Below, in pieces: positions 47,934 to 57,346 of a stretch of DNA of 64,000 bases. Below the pieces are notes generated by a model. That model saw only the letters and a list, made by a program, of their open reading frames with translations, was not told the origin of the DNA and did no database searches. Source of the stretch: Gammaproteobacteria bacterium (lineage in GTDB: Bacteria; Pseudomonadota; Gammaproteobacteria; SZUA-229); assembly GCA_026995045.1 (NCBI GenBank), contig JALWPK010000257.1, positions 1-64,000 of the forward strand, written 5' to 3'. A program made the translations under genes and the position numbers. Within the stretch, counting starts at the first letter, position 1; the number at the start of each line of letters is the position of its first letter.

Positions 47934-49570
47934 TGAGGCAGTGGTTTAATAGCGGCGCCCCCTGGATATGGCTCAATGCTGGCGCCATCGCTATCGCACT
48001 GGTTGCCGTGTCTGGTTTGCTGGCGTTGATACTGGTGCGCGGTATGTCGCATTTCTGGCCTGCGGATGTCACGGTTTTTTACTTTCAGAATGATGCAGCG
48101 CAGCAGGTCGTAATTGCTGAAGTCATTGAGTCGGAAACAGCGCCTGCCGATGCGCTGCATGGCCTGGTAACCGACAGAAAAACGGTGACGCGCTATCTGG
48201 TGAAAACAGGTAACCGCGACATTCTGGGAAGTGATTTCAGGTGGTTGTATGATATTGACTTGCAACAGCAAAACACACCAGCGGATATCATGGTGCTGGA
48301 GCGTATTGAATGGGGCAACTTTTATGGTTACCTGGAGGCGGTTCTTGAAAACGGGAAAATCGTGGCAGAAGGTGACGCCGCCTGGCAGGCATTTCAGGAA
48401 AGGCTGCAGCAAACGGCGGCCATCCGCTCGCAAATTCTCGATATAGAGAAACATGATATTGGCGCAATCAATTACCAGCGTGAGCGCCTGCGGCTTAAGC
48501 AGCGTCGACTGGAACTTGATGGCGAACTGACAACACAGGTCCGGCAGTTAATCGAGCAGCAACGTCAGCAGCTACAGCAGCAATATGACGCCTTGCTGGA
48601 AAAAAGCAGCACACTGAAGCAACGCCTGCACCGTGACGCTATTCGCGCCAGCATTATGGATGGACGCAAGGTGACCATACCGATGGAAAAAATCATCAAG
48701 GCATGGCAGCCAAACAAAATGTCTGTGCTCGGCAAGCTGGTGTTTTACGTCAGCGACTTGTGGGAGTTTGTCAGCGAAGATCCGCGTGAAGCCAATACTG
48801 AAGGGGGGATTTTCCCCGCCATATTCGGCACCGTAATGATGGTGTTGTTGATGTCGGTAATGGTGACGCCGTTCGGAGTGATTGCAGCTGTCTATTTGCG
48901 AGAATATGCAAGCCAGGGCGGCTTGACGCGTTTGATACGAATTGCAGTGAATAATCTGGCGGGCGTACCCTCTATCGTTTACGGTGTCTTTGGGTTGGGT
49001 TTCTTTGTGTATTTTATCGGTGGTCATGTCGATCAGGCGCTGTATCCCGAGGCCTTGCCATCACCCACCTTTGGTACGCCCGGGTTGTTATGGTCGTCGC
49101 TGACACTGGCCTTGCTGACCTTGCCAGTGGTGATTGTTGCAACGGAAGAAGGCTTGTCGCGCATACCGCGCAGCCTGCGTGAAGGCAGTCTTGCGCTGGG
49201 CGCAACCAAGGCGGAAACGCTCTGGCGGGTGGTGTTGCCGATGGCAAGCCCGGCCATAATGACCGGGCTGATTCTGGCGGTGGCGCGCGCTGCGGGAGAA
49301 GTGGCGCCACTGATGCTGGTCGGAGTGGTCAAGCTCGCGCCTGATCTGCCGCTGGACGGGAATTTTCCGTTTCTGCACCTTGAGCGAAAGTTTATGCATC
49401 TGGGATTTCATATCTATGATGTCGGTTTTCAGAGTCCGAATGTAGAAGCGGCTAGGCCACTGGTTTACGCCACTTCGTTTTTGCTGGTCGTGGTGATCGT
49501 TTCACTCAACCTCACGGCGATTAACCTTCGTAATCGCCTGCGTGAAAAATATCGGGCGCTGGATGGGTAG
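47933..49570 (+). CDS. pstA: Phosphate ABC transporter permease, long form
   Basis: A 545-residue permease with TM1 (about 18-40), then a roughly 240-residue periplasmic insertion including a charged coiled coil (QRERLRLKQRRLELDGELT and following). The permease core (about 285-545) has the EAA-loop sequence RIPRSLREGSLALGATKAETLWRVVLPMASP. It partners PstC, whose insertion it likely contacts. The ATG at 47933 overlaps the pstC stop. Confidence 0.93.
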   Translation: MRQWFNSGAPWIWLNAGAIAIALVAVSGLLALILVRGMSHFWPADVTVFYFQNDAAQQVVIAEVIESETAPADALHGLVTDRKTVTRYLVKTGNRDILGSDFRWLYDIDLQQQNTPADIMVLERIEWGNFYGYLEAVLENGKIVAEGDAAWQAFQERLQQTAAIRSQILDIEKHDIGAINYQRERLRLKQRRLELDGELTTQVRQLIEQQRQQLQQQYDALLEKSSTLKQRLHRDAIRASIMDGRKVTIPMEKIIKAWQPNKMSVLGKLVFYVSDLWEFVSEDPREANTEGGIFPAIFGTVMMVLLMSVMVTPFGVIAAVYLREYASQGGLTRLIRIAVNNLAGVPSIVYGVFGLGFFVYFIGGHVDQALYPEALPSPTFGTPGLLWSSLTLALLTLPVVIVATEEGLSRIPRSLREGSLALGATKAETLWRVVLPMASPAIMTGLILAVARAAGEVAPLMLVGVVKLAPDLPLDGNFPFLHLERKFMHLGFHIYDVGFQSPNVEAARPLVYATSFLLVVVIVSLNLTAINLRNRLREKYRALDG

Positions 49571-49603
49571 CCTGCAAGTTGTACGTGTTGTACCGGAAAT
49601 AAT

Positions 49604-50425
49604 ATGACAGCTAGTCTGGAAAGCAGAATGAATATGCAACAAACTATTGATGAGTCGTCAGTCAGTGATCATGATGTGTGTATACACGTCAATAACCTGA
49701 ACCTGTATTATGGTAAAACACAGGCCTTGCGTGATATCAGCTTCAAAATGAAACGCAACAAGGTGACGGCTTTTATTGGCCCGAGCGGGTGTGGCAAATC
49801 GACATTATTGCGCTGCTTTAATCGCATGAATGACCTGGTCGGCAATGTGCGCGTGGAAGGAGAAATTCTCATGGATGGCAATAATATCTACGCACAGGAT
49901 GTCGATGTGACATCATTGCGGCAACGGGTAGGCATGGTGTTTCAGAAACCCAACCCGTTCCCGATGAGTATATTTGAAAATGTTGCTTATGGTTTGCGTC
50001 TGCAAGGCGTCAAAAAACGCAGGGTGCTGGAGGAAAAGGTTGAATGGGCGCTGAAAGGCGCCGCCTTGTGGGATGAAGTGAGTGACCGTCTGTATGAAAG
50101 CGCGCTGGGGATGTCTGGTGGACAACAACAACGTCTGGTGATTGCGCGCGCAATTGCCATTGAGCCCGAGATACTGTTGCTGGATGAGCCGGCGTCTGCG
50201 CTTGATCCGATTTCAACATTAAAAATTGAAGAGCTTATCTATGAGCTGAAATCCCGTTATACCATTCTGATTGTAACTCACAACATGCAGCAGGCTGCGC
50301 GTGTATCTGACGAGACGGCCTTTATGTATATGGGCGAAATGGTGGAGTTTGGCGACACCAATACCATCTTCACCAACCCGATAAACAAACAGACGGAAGA
50401 CTACATTACCGGCCGATATGGCTGA
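49604..50425 (+). CDS. pstB: Phosphate import ATP-binding protein
   Basis: The 273-residue ATPase of the Pst transporter. Walker [10 protein letters not shown], the PstB motif [12 protein letters not shown]-loop [21 protein letters not shown], signature [14 protein letters not shown], Walker [16 protein letters not shown] and H-loop VTHN are all present. The start may be 49604 or an internal ATG at 49628 or 49634. It is followed 18 bp later by phoU. Confidence 0.97.
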   Translation: MTASLESRMNMQQTIDESSVSDHDVCIHVNNLNLYYGKTQALRDISFKMKRNKVTAFIGPSGCGKSTLLRCFNRMNDLVGNVRVEGEILMDGNNIYAQDVDVTSLRQRVGMVFQKPNPFPMSIFENVAYGLRLQGVKKRRVLEEKVEWALKGAALWDEVSDRLYESALGMSGGQQQRLVIARAIAIEPEILLLDEPASALDPISTLKIEELIYELKSRYTILIVTHNMQQAARVSDETAFMYMGEMVEFGDTNTIFTNPINKQTEDYITGRYG

Positions 50426-50442
50426 CAAAGCAGGGTGTTATC

Positions 50443-51159
50443 ATGGAAACAGGCAATACAAACCAGCATATTTCACATCAGTTCGACGAGGAGATGTCCA
50501 ACCTTCGCACCCAGGTGCTGAAAATGGGCGGATTGGTCGAGCAACAGATACGCGACGCGATTGAAGCCTTGCAGGCAACGGACGGCTTGCGGGCGGAAAA
50601 AATCATCCTGCGCGATCACAAGGTTAATGCGCTGGAAGTGCTTATTGATGAAACCTGCACGCAGATACTGGCGCGCAGGCAGCCCGCTGCTTCGGATTTA
50701 CGCATGGTGGTGGCGGTTATTAAAACCATTACCGATCTGGAGCGCATCGGGGATGAAGCGGAAAAGATTGCGCGTATGGCGCTGAATCTGGCCGAGGAGG
50801 GTGCGAGCTTCAGCAATCGTTACGCAGGTATTCGCCACCTTGGGCAATTGGTGGCGAATATGGTGCATAACATGCTCGATGCCTACGCGCGCCTGGATGT
50901 CGATGCCGCAGTGCGGGTGGTGCGTGATGATGAAGAAGCTGACAAGGAGTATCAGGATTTGTTGCGCATGCTGATGACGTTCATGATGGAAGATCCACGC
51001 ACCATTTCCGAGGTGCTGGATGTCATCTGGGCTGCGCGCGCGCTGGAGCGTATTGGCGACCACGCAAAGAACATTGGCGAATATGTGATTTATCTGGTCA
51101 AGGGCAAGGATATTCGCCATGTTGATCTTGAAGAAGTGGAGCAGACGATACGGTCATGA
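50443..51159 (+). CDS. phoU: Phosphate signalling protein PhoU
   Basis: A 238-residue protein of two three-helix bundles that links PstSCAB activity to PhoR. Metal-binding E/D motifs are visible in each repeat: ITDLERIGDEAEKIARMAL and ARALERIGDHAKNIGEYVIYL. The final ATGA overlaps the phoB start, tying PhoU to the two-component genes. Confidence 0.96.
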   Translation: METGNTNQHISHQFDEEMSNLRTQVLKMGGLVEQQIRDAIEALQATDGLRAEKIILRDHKVNALEVLIDETCTQILARRQPAASDLRMVVAVIKTITDLERIGDEAEKIARMALNLAEEGASFSNRYAGIRHLGQLVANMVHNMLDAYARLDVDAAVRVVRDDEEADKEYQDLLRMLMTFMMEDPRTISEVLDVIWAARALERIGDHAKNIGEYVIYLVKGKDIRHVDLEEVEQTIRS

Positions 51160-51833
51160 CTGCTGTCAGGCTGTTAATCGTCGAGGACGACGAGGGCATT
51201 CAGGAAATGCTGGATTACGCGCTGGCTGAAGATGGATACCTCATCTATCCCGCTTATAGCGCAAAGCAGGGGTGGGAGCTGATTCAGCAGCACGAACCCG
51301 ATATGGCATTGCTCGACTGGATGTTGCCGGACAGCAGCGGTATAGAGCTGCTGCGACGCATCCGCAAAAGCCATCCAGGTTTGCCAGTTATTATGGTTAC
51401 CGCCAAATCCGGGGAAGAAGACCGGATAACCGGCCTTGATGTCGGCGCCGATGACTACATTACCAAACCGTTTTCTGTGCGTGAGCTCAAGTCGCGCATG
51501 CAGGCGGTGCTGCGTCGCACACGTCCAGACAAGCAAATGCTGCAACTGTGTGAGCTGTCACTGGATCCTGCAAGTCACCGGGTAAGCATCAATGATGCGC
51601 CGCTGGCGCTGACGCCAATCGAGTTTCGTCTGCTGCATTATTTCATGTTACACCCTGACAGGGTATTCAGTCGCGCGCAATTGCTCGACCAGGTGTGGGG
51701 GCGGCAGGTGTATGTTGAGGAGCGCACGGTCGATGTGCATATCAGACGGTTGCGAAAACAACTGCAGCCTTTCGGGCTGGACAGGATGTTGCAGACTGTG
51801 CACGGCAGCGGCTACCGGTTGTCGAGGCCGTAA
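51156..51833 (+). CDS. phoB: Phosphate regulon response regulator
   Basis: A 225-residue OmpR-family regulator. The receiver starts RLLIVEDDEGIQEML, with phospho-acceptor in ALLDWMLPDSSG (about D53) and Lys in DDYITKPFSVRELKSRM. The winged-helix DNA-binding domain covers about 130-225 (RTVDVHIRRLRKQL). It activates genes with Pho boxes such as those at 53108-53151. It overlaps phoU (ATGA) and phoR (TAATG). Confidence 0.96.
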   Translation: MTAVRLLIVEDDEGIQEMLDYALAEDGYLIYPAYSAKQGWELIQQHEPDMALLDWMLPDSSGIELLRRIRKSHPGLPVIMVTAKSGEEDRITGLDVGADDYITKPFSVRELKSRMQAVLRRTRPDKQMLQLCELSLDPASHRVSINDAPLALTPIEFRLLHYFMLHPDRVFSRAQLLDQVWGRQVYVEERTVDVHIRRLRKQLQPFGLDRMLQTVHGSGYRLSRP

Positions 51834-53101
51834 TGACGGCAGGGCTGCGCCGCGAGCTGATCAGTCTGGCTCTTTGGCTGGTTTTCATGCTGGGTACAGG
51901 TTGGCTCGTTGGTCAGGTTGTGGCGTTCATGCTGGCTGCGCTGGCCATGTGGCTGAGCTGGTATCTCTACCAGATTAACCGCTTGCTGGTCTGGCTGGGC
52001 AAGCCCTCACGCCAAGTGCCGGAAGCAAGAGGGGTGTGGGATGAGGTTTATTATCAGTTGTATAACCTGTACAAGCGTCAGCGCAAGGCAAGAAAAAAGC
52101 TGACATCCATCCTTGCGCGGTTTCAGTCATCTACCGAAGCCTTGCCATACGCCACGATTGTGCTTGATAAAAATAATCGTATCGAATGGTTTAACCCAGC
52201 GGCAAAAAACCTGTTTGAACTGAGCAGCAATGCCGATATTGGCCAGCGAATCGACAATCTGGTTCGCCTGCCTGTATTTGTGCAATATCTGAATGCGCGC
52301 CAGTATGATGAGCCACTGGAATTTGACTATATGCAGCGCAAACTGCGTATGAATATCACACCCTATGGCAGTGGTCAGTTCTTGTTGACGGCGAGGGATG
52401 TCACCAGTCGGCGCAAACTGGATGATATGCGGCGTGATTTTATATCCAATGCATCGCATGAATTGCGAACGCCGGTAACAGTGATAGCCGGTTATCTTGA
52501 GGCCTTGTCGGATAATGTTGATGAGGCGACACGCAAACCCTTGCAAAAAATACAGCAGCAAACCCGTCGGATGCAAACCATTATCGACGATTTGATTGAG
52601 CTGGCGCGTCTTGAATCACCAGTCGATGAATCAGGGCTTGACGTGGTTGACGCCAATGCGGTGCTTGGCGATGTGTATCAGGAAGCTGCTGGAATTGATC
52701 AGGGGCGACACCGTCTTGATCTGCGACAGCAGGACAGTGATGCGCCATCGGAAATTACAGGGCATTATAACGAGGTGCGCACCGCGCTGCTTAACCTGGT
52801 GACCAATGCCATCCGTTACACTCCTGAAAATGGTCGCATTACGCTGTTCCTTGAATCTGATGAGCAAACGGTCATGCTGGGTGTGGAAGACAATGGTCCC
52901 GGCATAGCTTATGAACATATTCCTCGCCTCACCGAACGTTTCTATCGTGTGGACGCTGGACGCTCGCGCGAACAGGGCGGTTCCGGGTTGGGGCTGGCGA
53001 TTGTGAAGCATATACTCGATCGGCATAACGCCAGCCTGTTTGTTCGGAGCAAGTCAGGTAAAGGCAGTCAGTTTCGCTGCGATTTCCCGCGGGCGCACTG
53101 A
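51833..53101 (+). CDS. phoR: Phosphate regulon sensor kinase
   Basis: A 422-residue kinase: two N-terminal membrane helices (about 9-48) without a periplasmic domain, a PAS domain (about 100-195), the DHp domain with ISNASHELRTPVTVIAGYLEAL (phospho-acceptor His in SHELRTP), and CATPase with NLVTNAIRYTPE, VEDNGPGI and GGSGLGLAIVKHIL. This membrane-embedded layout is typical of PhoR, which reads the Pst complex through PhoU. Confidence 0.95.
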   Translation: MTAGLRRELISLALWLVFMLGTGWLVGQVVAFMLAALAMWLSWYLYQINRLLVWLGKPSRQVPEARGVWDEVYYQLYNLYKRQRKARKKLTSILARFQSSTEALPYATIVLDKNNRIEWFNPAAKNLFELSSNADIGQRIDNLVRLPVFVQYLNARQYDEPLEFDYMQRKLRMNITPYGSGQFLLTARDVTSRRKLDDMRRDFISNASHELRTPVTVIAGYLEALSDNVDEATRKPLQKIQQQTRRMQTIIDDLIELARLESPVDESGLDVVDANAVLGDVYQEAAGIDQGRHRLDLRQQDSDAPSEITGHYNEVRTALLNLVTNAIRYTPENGRITLFLESDEQTVMLGVEDNGPGIAYEHIPRLTERFYRVDAGRSREQGGSGLGLAIVKHILDRHNASLFVRSKSGKGSQFRCDFPRAH

Positions 53102-53107
53102 CGGCTG

Positions 53108-53151
53108 CTGTCACAATATTGTCATATTTCTGTCATACCACTTTCACATTC
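53108..53151 (+). promoter_or_regulatory. Four-repeat Pho box array upstream of pstS
   Basis: Four adjoining 11-bp repeats: CTGTCACAATA, TTGTCATATTT, CTGTCATACCA and CTTTCACATTC. Two full Pho boxes in tandem indicate a strong PhoB-dependent promoter. It ends 50 bp before the pstS start. Confidence 0.88.
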
Positions 53152-53200
53152 AGTGGGCACGATACCCATACCAATCTGATTATCCGGAGTATTATTGATT

Positions 53201-54181
53201 ATGAAAAACAAACGTATTTCATTGGGGTTACCCATCGTGGTGTTGTCGTTGAGCGCAGCTATGAGCGCCAGCAATGCGCTGGCTATTGAAGTTGACAGCG
53301 ATGTGCCAGGTTATGCGGTTGTCAGCGGTGTTTCCGGCAATCTCTCCAGTGTTGGGTCGGATACGCTGGCAAACCTGATGACTCTATGGGCCGAATCATT
53401 CAAACGCTATTATCCGAATGTCAATATCCAGATTCAGGCGGCCGGTTCATCGACTGCGCCGCCGGCGTTGACGGAAGCGACGGCAAGCCTGGGGCCGATG
53501 AGTCGAAAAATGAAGTCAAGGGAACTCGCTGCGTTTGAAGATCGCTACGGCTACAAGCCGACAGCTATTCCGGTGGCAATTGATGCGCTTGCTGTTTATG
53601 TCAACAAGGACAATCCGATTGAAGGGATGAGCATCCCCCAGGTGGACGCGGTATTCTCCTCAACCCGTAAATGTGGCTTCAAGTATGGCATCAGCAAATG
53701 GGGTGAGCTGGGCTTGGACGGAAAGTGGCGTAATCGTGATATTCAGTTATACGGGCGAAATTCGGTTTCTGGCACTTACGGCTATTTCAAGAAAAAAGCA
53801 TTGTGCAAGGGCGACTATAAAAACAATGTGAACGAGCAACCCGGGTCGGCGTCTGTCGTGCAGTCGGTCAGCAGTTCTCTGAATGGCATTGGCTACTCCG
53901 GCATAGGCTATAAAACGTCCGGCGTGCGCGCCGTGCCACTTGGCAAGAAACAGGACGGCAAGTTTGTTGAGGCAACCCCCGCCAATGCTGTTGCCGGAAA
54001 ATATCCACTGTCACGCTTTTTATACATCTATGTCAACAAGCACCCGAATCAGCCATTGCCACCACTGGAAAAAGAATTCATGAAAATGGTGCTTTCCAGG
54101 CAGGGGCAGGAAATTGTGATCAAGGATGGCTATATCCCGCTGCCTGCCAAAGTGGTGAATAAATACATGAAAGCGCTGTAA
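53201..54181 (+). CDS. pstS: Periplasmic phosphate-binding protein
   Basis: A 326-residue solute-binding protein; signal peptide to about ASNALA. Phosphate-contacting regions include [36 protein letters not shown] and [12 protein letters not shown]. It is the form usually found with the long PstC/PstA. Start: ATG at 53201; an in-frame TTG at 53195 is closer to CGGAG. It lies last in the cluster behind its own Pho boxes, and ends at the terminator at 54206-54235. Confidence 0.95.
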   Translation: MKNKRISLGLPIVVLSLSAAMSASNALAIEVDSDVPGYAVVSGVSGNLSSVGSDTLANLMTLWAESFKRYYPNVNIQIQAAGSSTAPPALTEATASLGPMSRKMKSRELAAFEDRYGYKPTAIPVAIDALAVYVNKDNPIEGMSIPQVDAVFSSTRKCGFKYGISKWGELGLDGKWRNRDIQLYGRNSVSGTYGYFKKKALCKGDYKNNVNEQPGSASVVQSVSSSLNGIGYSGIGYKTSGVRAVPLGKKQDGKFVEATPANAVAGKYPLSRFLYIYVNKHPNQPLPPLEKEFMKMVLSRQGQEIVIKDGYIPLPAKVVNKYMKAL

Positions 54182-54205
54182 TTCAGTCTGCTTGCAGCAA
54201 ACACG

Positions 54206-54235
54206 CCGCATCGGTCTACGCCGGTGCGGTTTTTT
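54206..54235 (+). terminator. Rho-independent terminator of pstS
   Basis: CCGCATCGG-TCTACG-CCGGTGCGG, a 9-bp stem with one G-T pair, then six T residues. It starts 25 bp after the pstS stop. Confidence 0.88.
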
Positions 54236-55484
54236 ACTGTCTGGCGCGAAGTGACCGGTTTTCAGCAGCAACCAGCAGGCGGACATGATTGCCGCCATCA
54301 GCACAAACCCGGCTGACCACCATAAACAACCGGTTAATCCCTGGCTCTGGTATATCAGAGCGGACAGTATTGCGCCCGTCAGTCGCCCGCCGGCGTTGGC
54401 CATATATAGAATCCCACATTCAGCGACACTTTTTCATGATCCAGCAGCGCGACGATCAGGTAGGAATGCACCGCCGAGTTGATGGCGAACACCACGCCAA
54501 AAATCAGCAGGCCGACAATCACCACCGTGTGAGGTGGGTAACCATAGTCAAGCAATAACGCCATGGCGGCAGGCAATGTGGCAAGCACAAGCGCCCAGTT
54601 GCGCACACTGTGCGCCGCAGGCGCAATGTCATGCTGTTGTCGCCGCCGCAGGATTGCGGGCGCGCTGGCTTGTACGACGCCGTAGCCAATCACCCACAGC
54701 GCCATAAAACCGCCGACTTGCATGAAGTCCCACTGAAACTCGGTGTGCAAATAAACAGGCAACGCCACCACAAACCAGATATCGCGCGAGCCGAACAGAA
54801 AGAAACGCGCAGCCGACAGCCAGTTAATCGCAGGCGTTTTGGAAAACAGTTGAGAAAATTTCGGCTTGCTTGCTGTTTTTCCCATCCCGGCGGGAAGCAG
54901 TGCGATGGAAATCAGCAACGCCAGCAGCAAGCCGCCGGCCAGCACTGCCAGTGCGCCACGAAACGCCAGCCATTGCAGCAGCAGCGCGCCAATAAAAAAA
55001 CCGGCGCCCTTGAGCGCATTTTCGAGCCGGTGAGAGCGGCTACCCCGCGAAACAGTTTTTGGTCAGCAGCCTGCTCCTGTTGTGACACCAGTGTCTTCAC
55101 GCTGGCTTTCGCTGACATTTTGTTCAGATCCTTGGCGATGCCGGAGAGCGCCTGGGCAAACATCACCCAGGTTACGCTCAGCCAGTCATCGGGAACCATT
55201 AACATGGCAAGCGCCGCCATCTGCATTGCCATGCCAATGAGCATGGCCATGTTCAGCCCGATGCGCGCGCCCAGCCAGCCGCCGACCAGGTTGGTGACAA
55301 TGCCGAAAAATTCATAAAACAAAAACAGCATCGCCACTTCAAACGGTGTGTAGCCCAGCAGATGAAAATACAACACCACCAGCATGCGAATCGCGCCGTC
55401 GGTGATGGTGAATGTCCAGTAACCTGCAGTGACAACAAGATAATGTCGCAGTGCGGGTGTCGTGAGCTTATTCCAGTCGTATTT
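54234..55484 (-). pseudogene. arsJ: Decayed arsJ, organoarsenical-efflux MFS transporter
   Basis: Conceptual translation across three frames gives an ArsJ-like MFS protein: RHYLVVTAGYWTFTITDGAI, YEFFGIVTNLVGGWLGAR, QALSGIAKDLNKMS, LLSAARFFLFGSRDIWFVVALP-like and ALWVIGYGVVQ. One base is missing in a T-run at 55019-55022 (GSKNALKG expected) and one near 54403-54410 (GFYYMANAGG expected). No ATG, GTG or TTG lies between the in-frame stop at 55487 and the conserved start. The partner GAPDH gene of ArsJ systems is absent; an IS lies in that direction. Confidence 0.8.
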
Positions 55485-55778
55485 TCAGAGAATCTGGCGG
55501 GATTATGTAAATTATCACTGGATAGGCAATGGTTGTGGACGCTTGTTACACAAACACAGATTCGCAGAATCTTTCCGGTCTGTCCAGACAGTCAGTATGT
55601 AAACCATGGTAATTGATTCCACTGTGACGACACGATGGGGTATATTGGCGCAATGTCACTATCCCGGTCATCGTATGCCGCTACCCTTTCTTTGTGGCCT
55701 GGATAACCAGGTTGATGCGCCTGACACAACTTGCGCAGCTGCAGCGGCAACGACCATTTGCCTGAGGACGCAAACTAA
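55485..55778. other. Gene-free stretch between arsJ relic and IS
   Basis: About 290 bp with no convincing frame on either strand and no recognised operator. It would have held the arsJ promoter or partner gene end before the IS arrived. Confidence 0.5.
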
Positions 55779-56978
55779 GGAACCTCTGATTAATCCCCAA
55801 TTTTTGCAATAATACCCCAACCGATTGTATATGGAAGAGAGAATGATGCAACAACAGACACTGGCCGGCAGTGGTTTCGAGAAATACCGCAAGAAGACCC
55901 GTAAAGAGCAATTCCTGGAAGACATGGAACAGATCATCCCCTGGAAGGAACTGACGGCGGCGATAGCCCCCTATTATCCCAACCCGCTATTATCCCAACC
56001 CGCAAGGCGCAGGCCGCCGTCCGGTAGGCCAGGAACGCATGCTCCGCATCCATTTTCTTCAGCACTGGTTTGAGCTATCCGATCCGGGCGCCGAGGAAGC
56101 CTTGTACGACTCCCGGGCCATGCGCCATTTCGTGGGTATCGACCTTGGCCGGGAACCGGTTCCGGACGAGACCACAATCTGCAAGTTTCGGCATTTGATG
56201 GAAGCGCGCAACCTGGGCGATGAGCTATTCCGGATTGTCAATGTCTATCTGGAAGAGAATGGCATGAAGCTGTCACGCGGCACGATTGTTGATGCCACCA
56301 TTATCAATGCCCCGAGCGCCACCAAGAACAAAGACAGGAAGCGGGATCCGGAGATGCGCCAGACCCGCAAGGGAAACCAATGGTATTTCGGGATGAAGGC
56401 GCACGTTGGCGTGGACAGTAAAACAAAAATGATTCATACCGTTGTGGCCACGGCAGCCAATGTACACGATTCGCAGGTGCTGGAAGACCTGCTTCACGGT
56501 GAAGAGACACGGGTCTGGGGGGATTCCGCCTATGCCGGGCAGAAGCAGGTCATCCGGGAGCATGCGCCAAATGCCCGGGATTTCACACAGCGCAAGAGCA
56601 GCCGTTATCACAAGCTATCCGAAGCGGAGCGCGCCCGGAATCGTAACAAATCAAAAGTCTGGGCGAAGGCCGAGCATGTCTTCCACGTCATGAAGCGGCA
56701 ATTCGGATTCACCAAGGCGCGCTATCGGGGGCTGGACAAGAACGCCCACTTCCTGATTGTGAACTGCGCCTTAATCAACCTGGTGATGGCAAGAAAACGA
56801 ATATTGAGAAATCTGCGGGTGAGTTGCGCCTGATAGAAGGAGAATGGGCGCTAACAGCACAAATTCAACATAGATGGCCGGTTAGAACAGGCCGTGCAGC
56901 ACAAATCTGGCAGCTATTTAATGCAGCAAAGGCCGGTTGTGAACGCCATGCTGTCAGCGGCAATAGATCAGAGGTTCC
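55779..56978 (+). mobile_element. IS5-type insertion sequence, 1.2 kb, inactivated
   Basis: Ends are perfect inverted repeats GGAACCTCTGAT (55779-55790) and ATCAGAGGTTCC (56967-56978); including flanking bases, TAAGG.../...CCTTA extends the match to 15 bp. Flanks CTAA and TTAA fit a YTAR-type 4-bp target. It carries one DDE transposase gene broken by a tandem duplication, and about 145 bp of non-coding DNA before the right end. Confidence 0.88.
55831..56833 (+). pseudogene. IS5-family DDE transposase, frameshifted
   Basis: Frame 1 runs from ATG 55831 (MEERMMQQQTLAGSGFEKYR) and frame 2 from about 56003 to 56833. Removing one copy of the 16-bp repeat CTATTATCCCAACCCG (55971-55986 and 55987-56002) restores one 328-residue transposase reading NPQGAGRRPVGQERMLR across the join. 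Catalytic residues remain: D in TIVDATIINAPS, D in WGDSAYAGQ and E in AKAEHVFHVMKRQFG. The lesion is therefore the duplication alone. Confidence 0.92.
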
Positions 56979-56991
56979 TTAAGCGTTCTTA

Positions 56992-57318
56992 TCAACAGGC
57001 TTCAAAGTCACATTTTTCTTTGGTGCGAATGTGAAACAACGACTCAACCGGCAGCACGGTGACGATGCCATCGCCCTCGACGCCGGTATGCGCGGCATCC
57101 ATGATGGCCTGTGCGATTTCGTCGGCCTGCCTGACGCCTGCAAAAACCTCGACGCGGACATGCGAGCACATCCAGTCAGCCTGATAAAAATTGGCGTACT
57201 CGCCAAAGCCTTTTACCTTGGTGACGCTGACGCCGGGAGCATTCAGACGCTTCAATGCCTCCTCGACGGCTTCGAGCCGCTCCGGTCGCAGTATGGCGGT
57301 AACTTTTCTGAACTTCAT
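56992..57318 (-). CDS. PII-like (GlnB-family) protein linked to metal transport
   Basis: A 108-residue PII-fold protein: MKFRKVTAILRPERLEAVEEAL opening and HTGVEGDGIVTVLPVESLFHIRT near the end. It lacks the GlnB uridylylation-site context and ends with two cysteines (KCDFEAC). PII paralogues of this sort occur beside heavy-metal RND and P-type pumps, as here, 28 bp after the copper ATPase gene. A regulatory or metal-sensing role is inferred. ATG at 57318 follows GGAG. Confidence 0.85.
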   Translation of the reverse strand: MKFRKVTAILRPERLEAVEEALKRLNAPGVSVTKVKGFGEYANFYQADWMCSHVRVEVFAGVRQADEIAQAIMDAAHTGVEGDGIVTVLPVESLFHIRTKEKCDFEAC

Positions 57319-57346
57319 GGCTTTCTCCTGCAAGTAATCAAATTAT

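Noticed and set aside
53195..53200. TTG at 53195 as the pstS start
   Set aside because: It is nearer the CGGAG, but the ATG at 53201 gives a normal signal peptide; kept as an alternative only.
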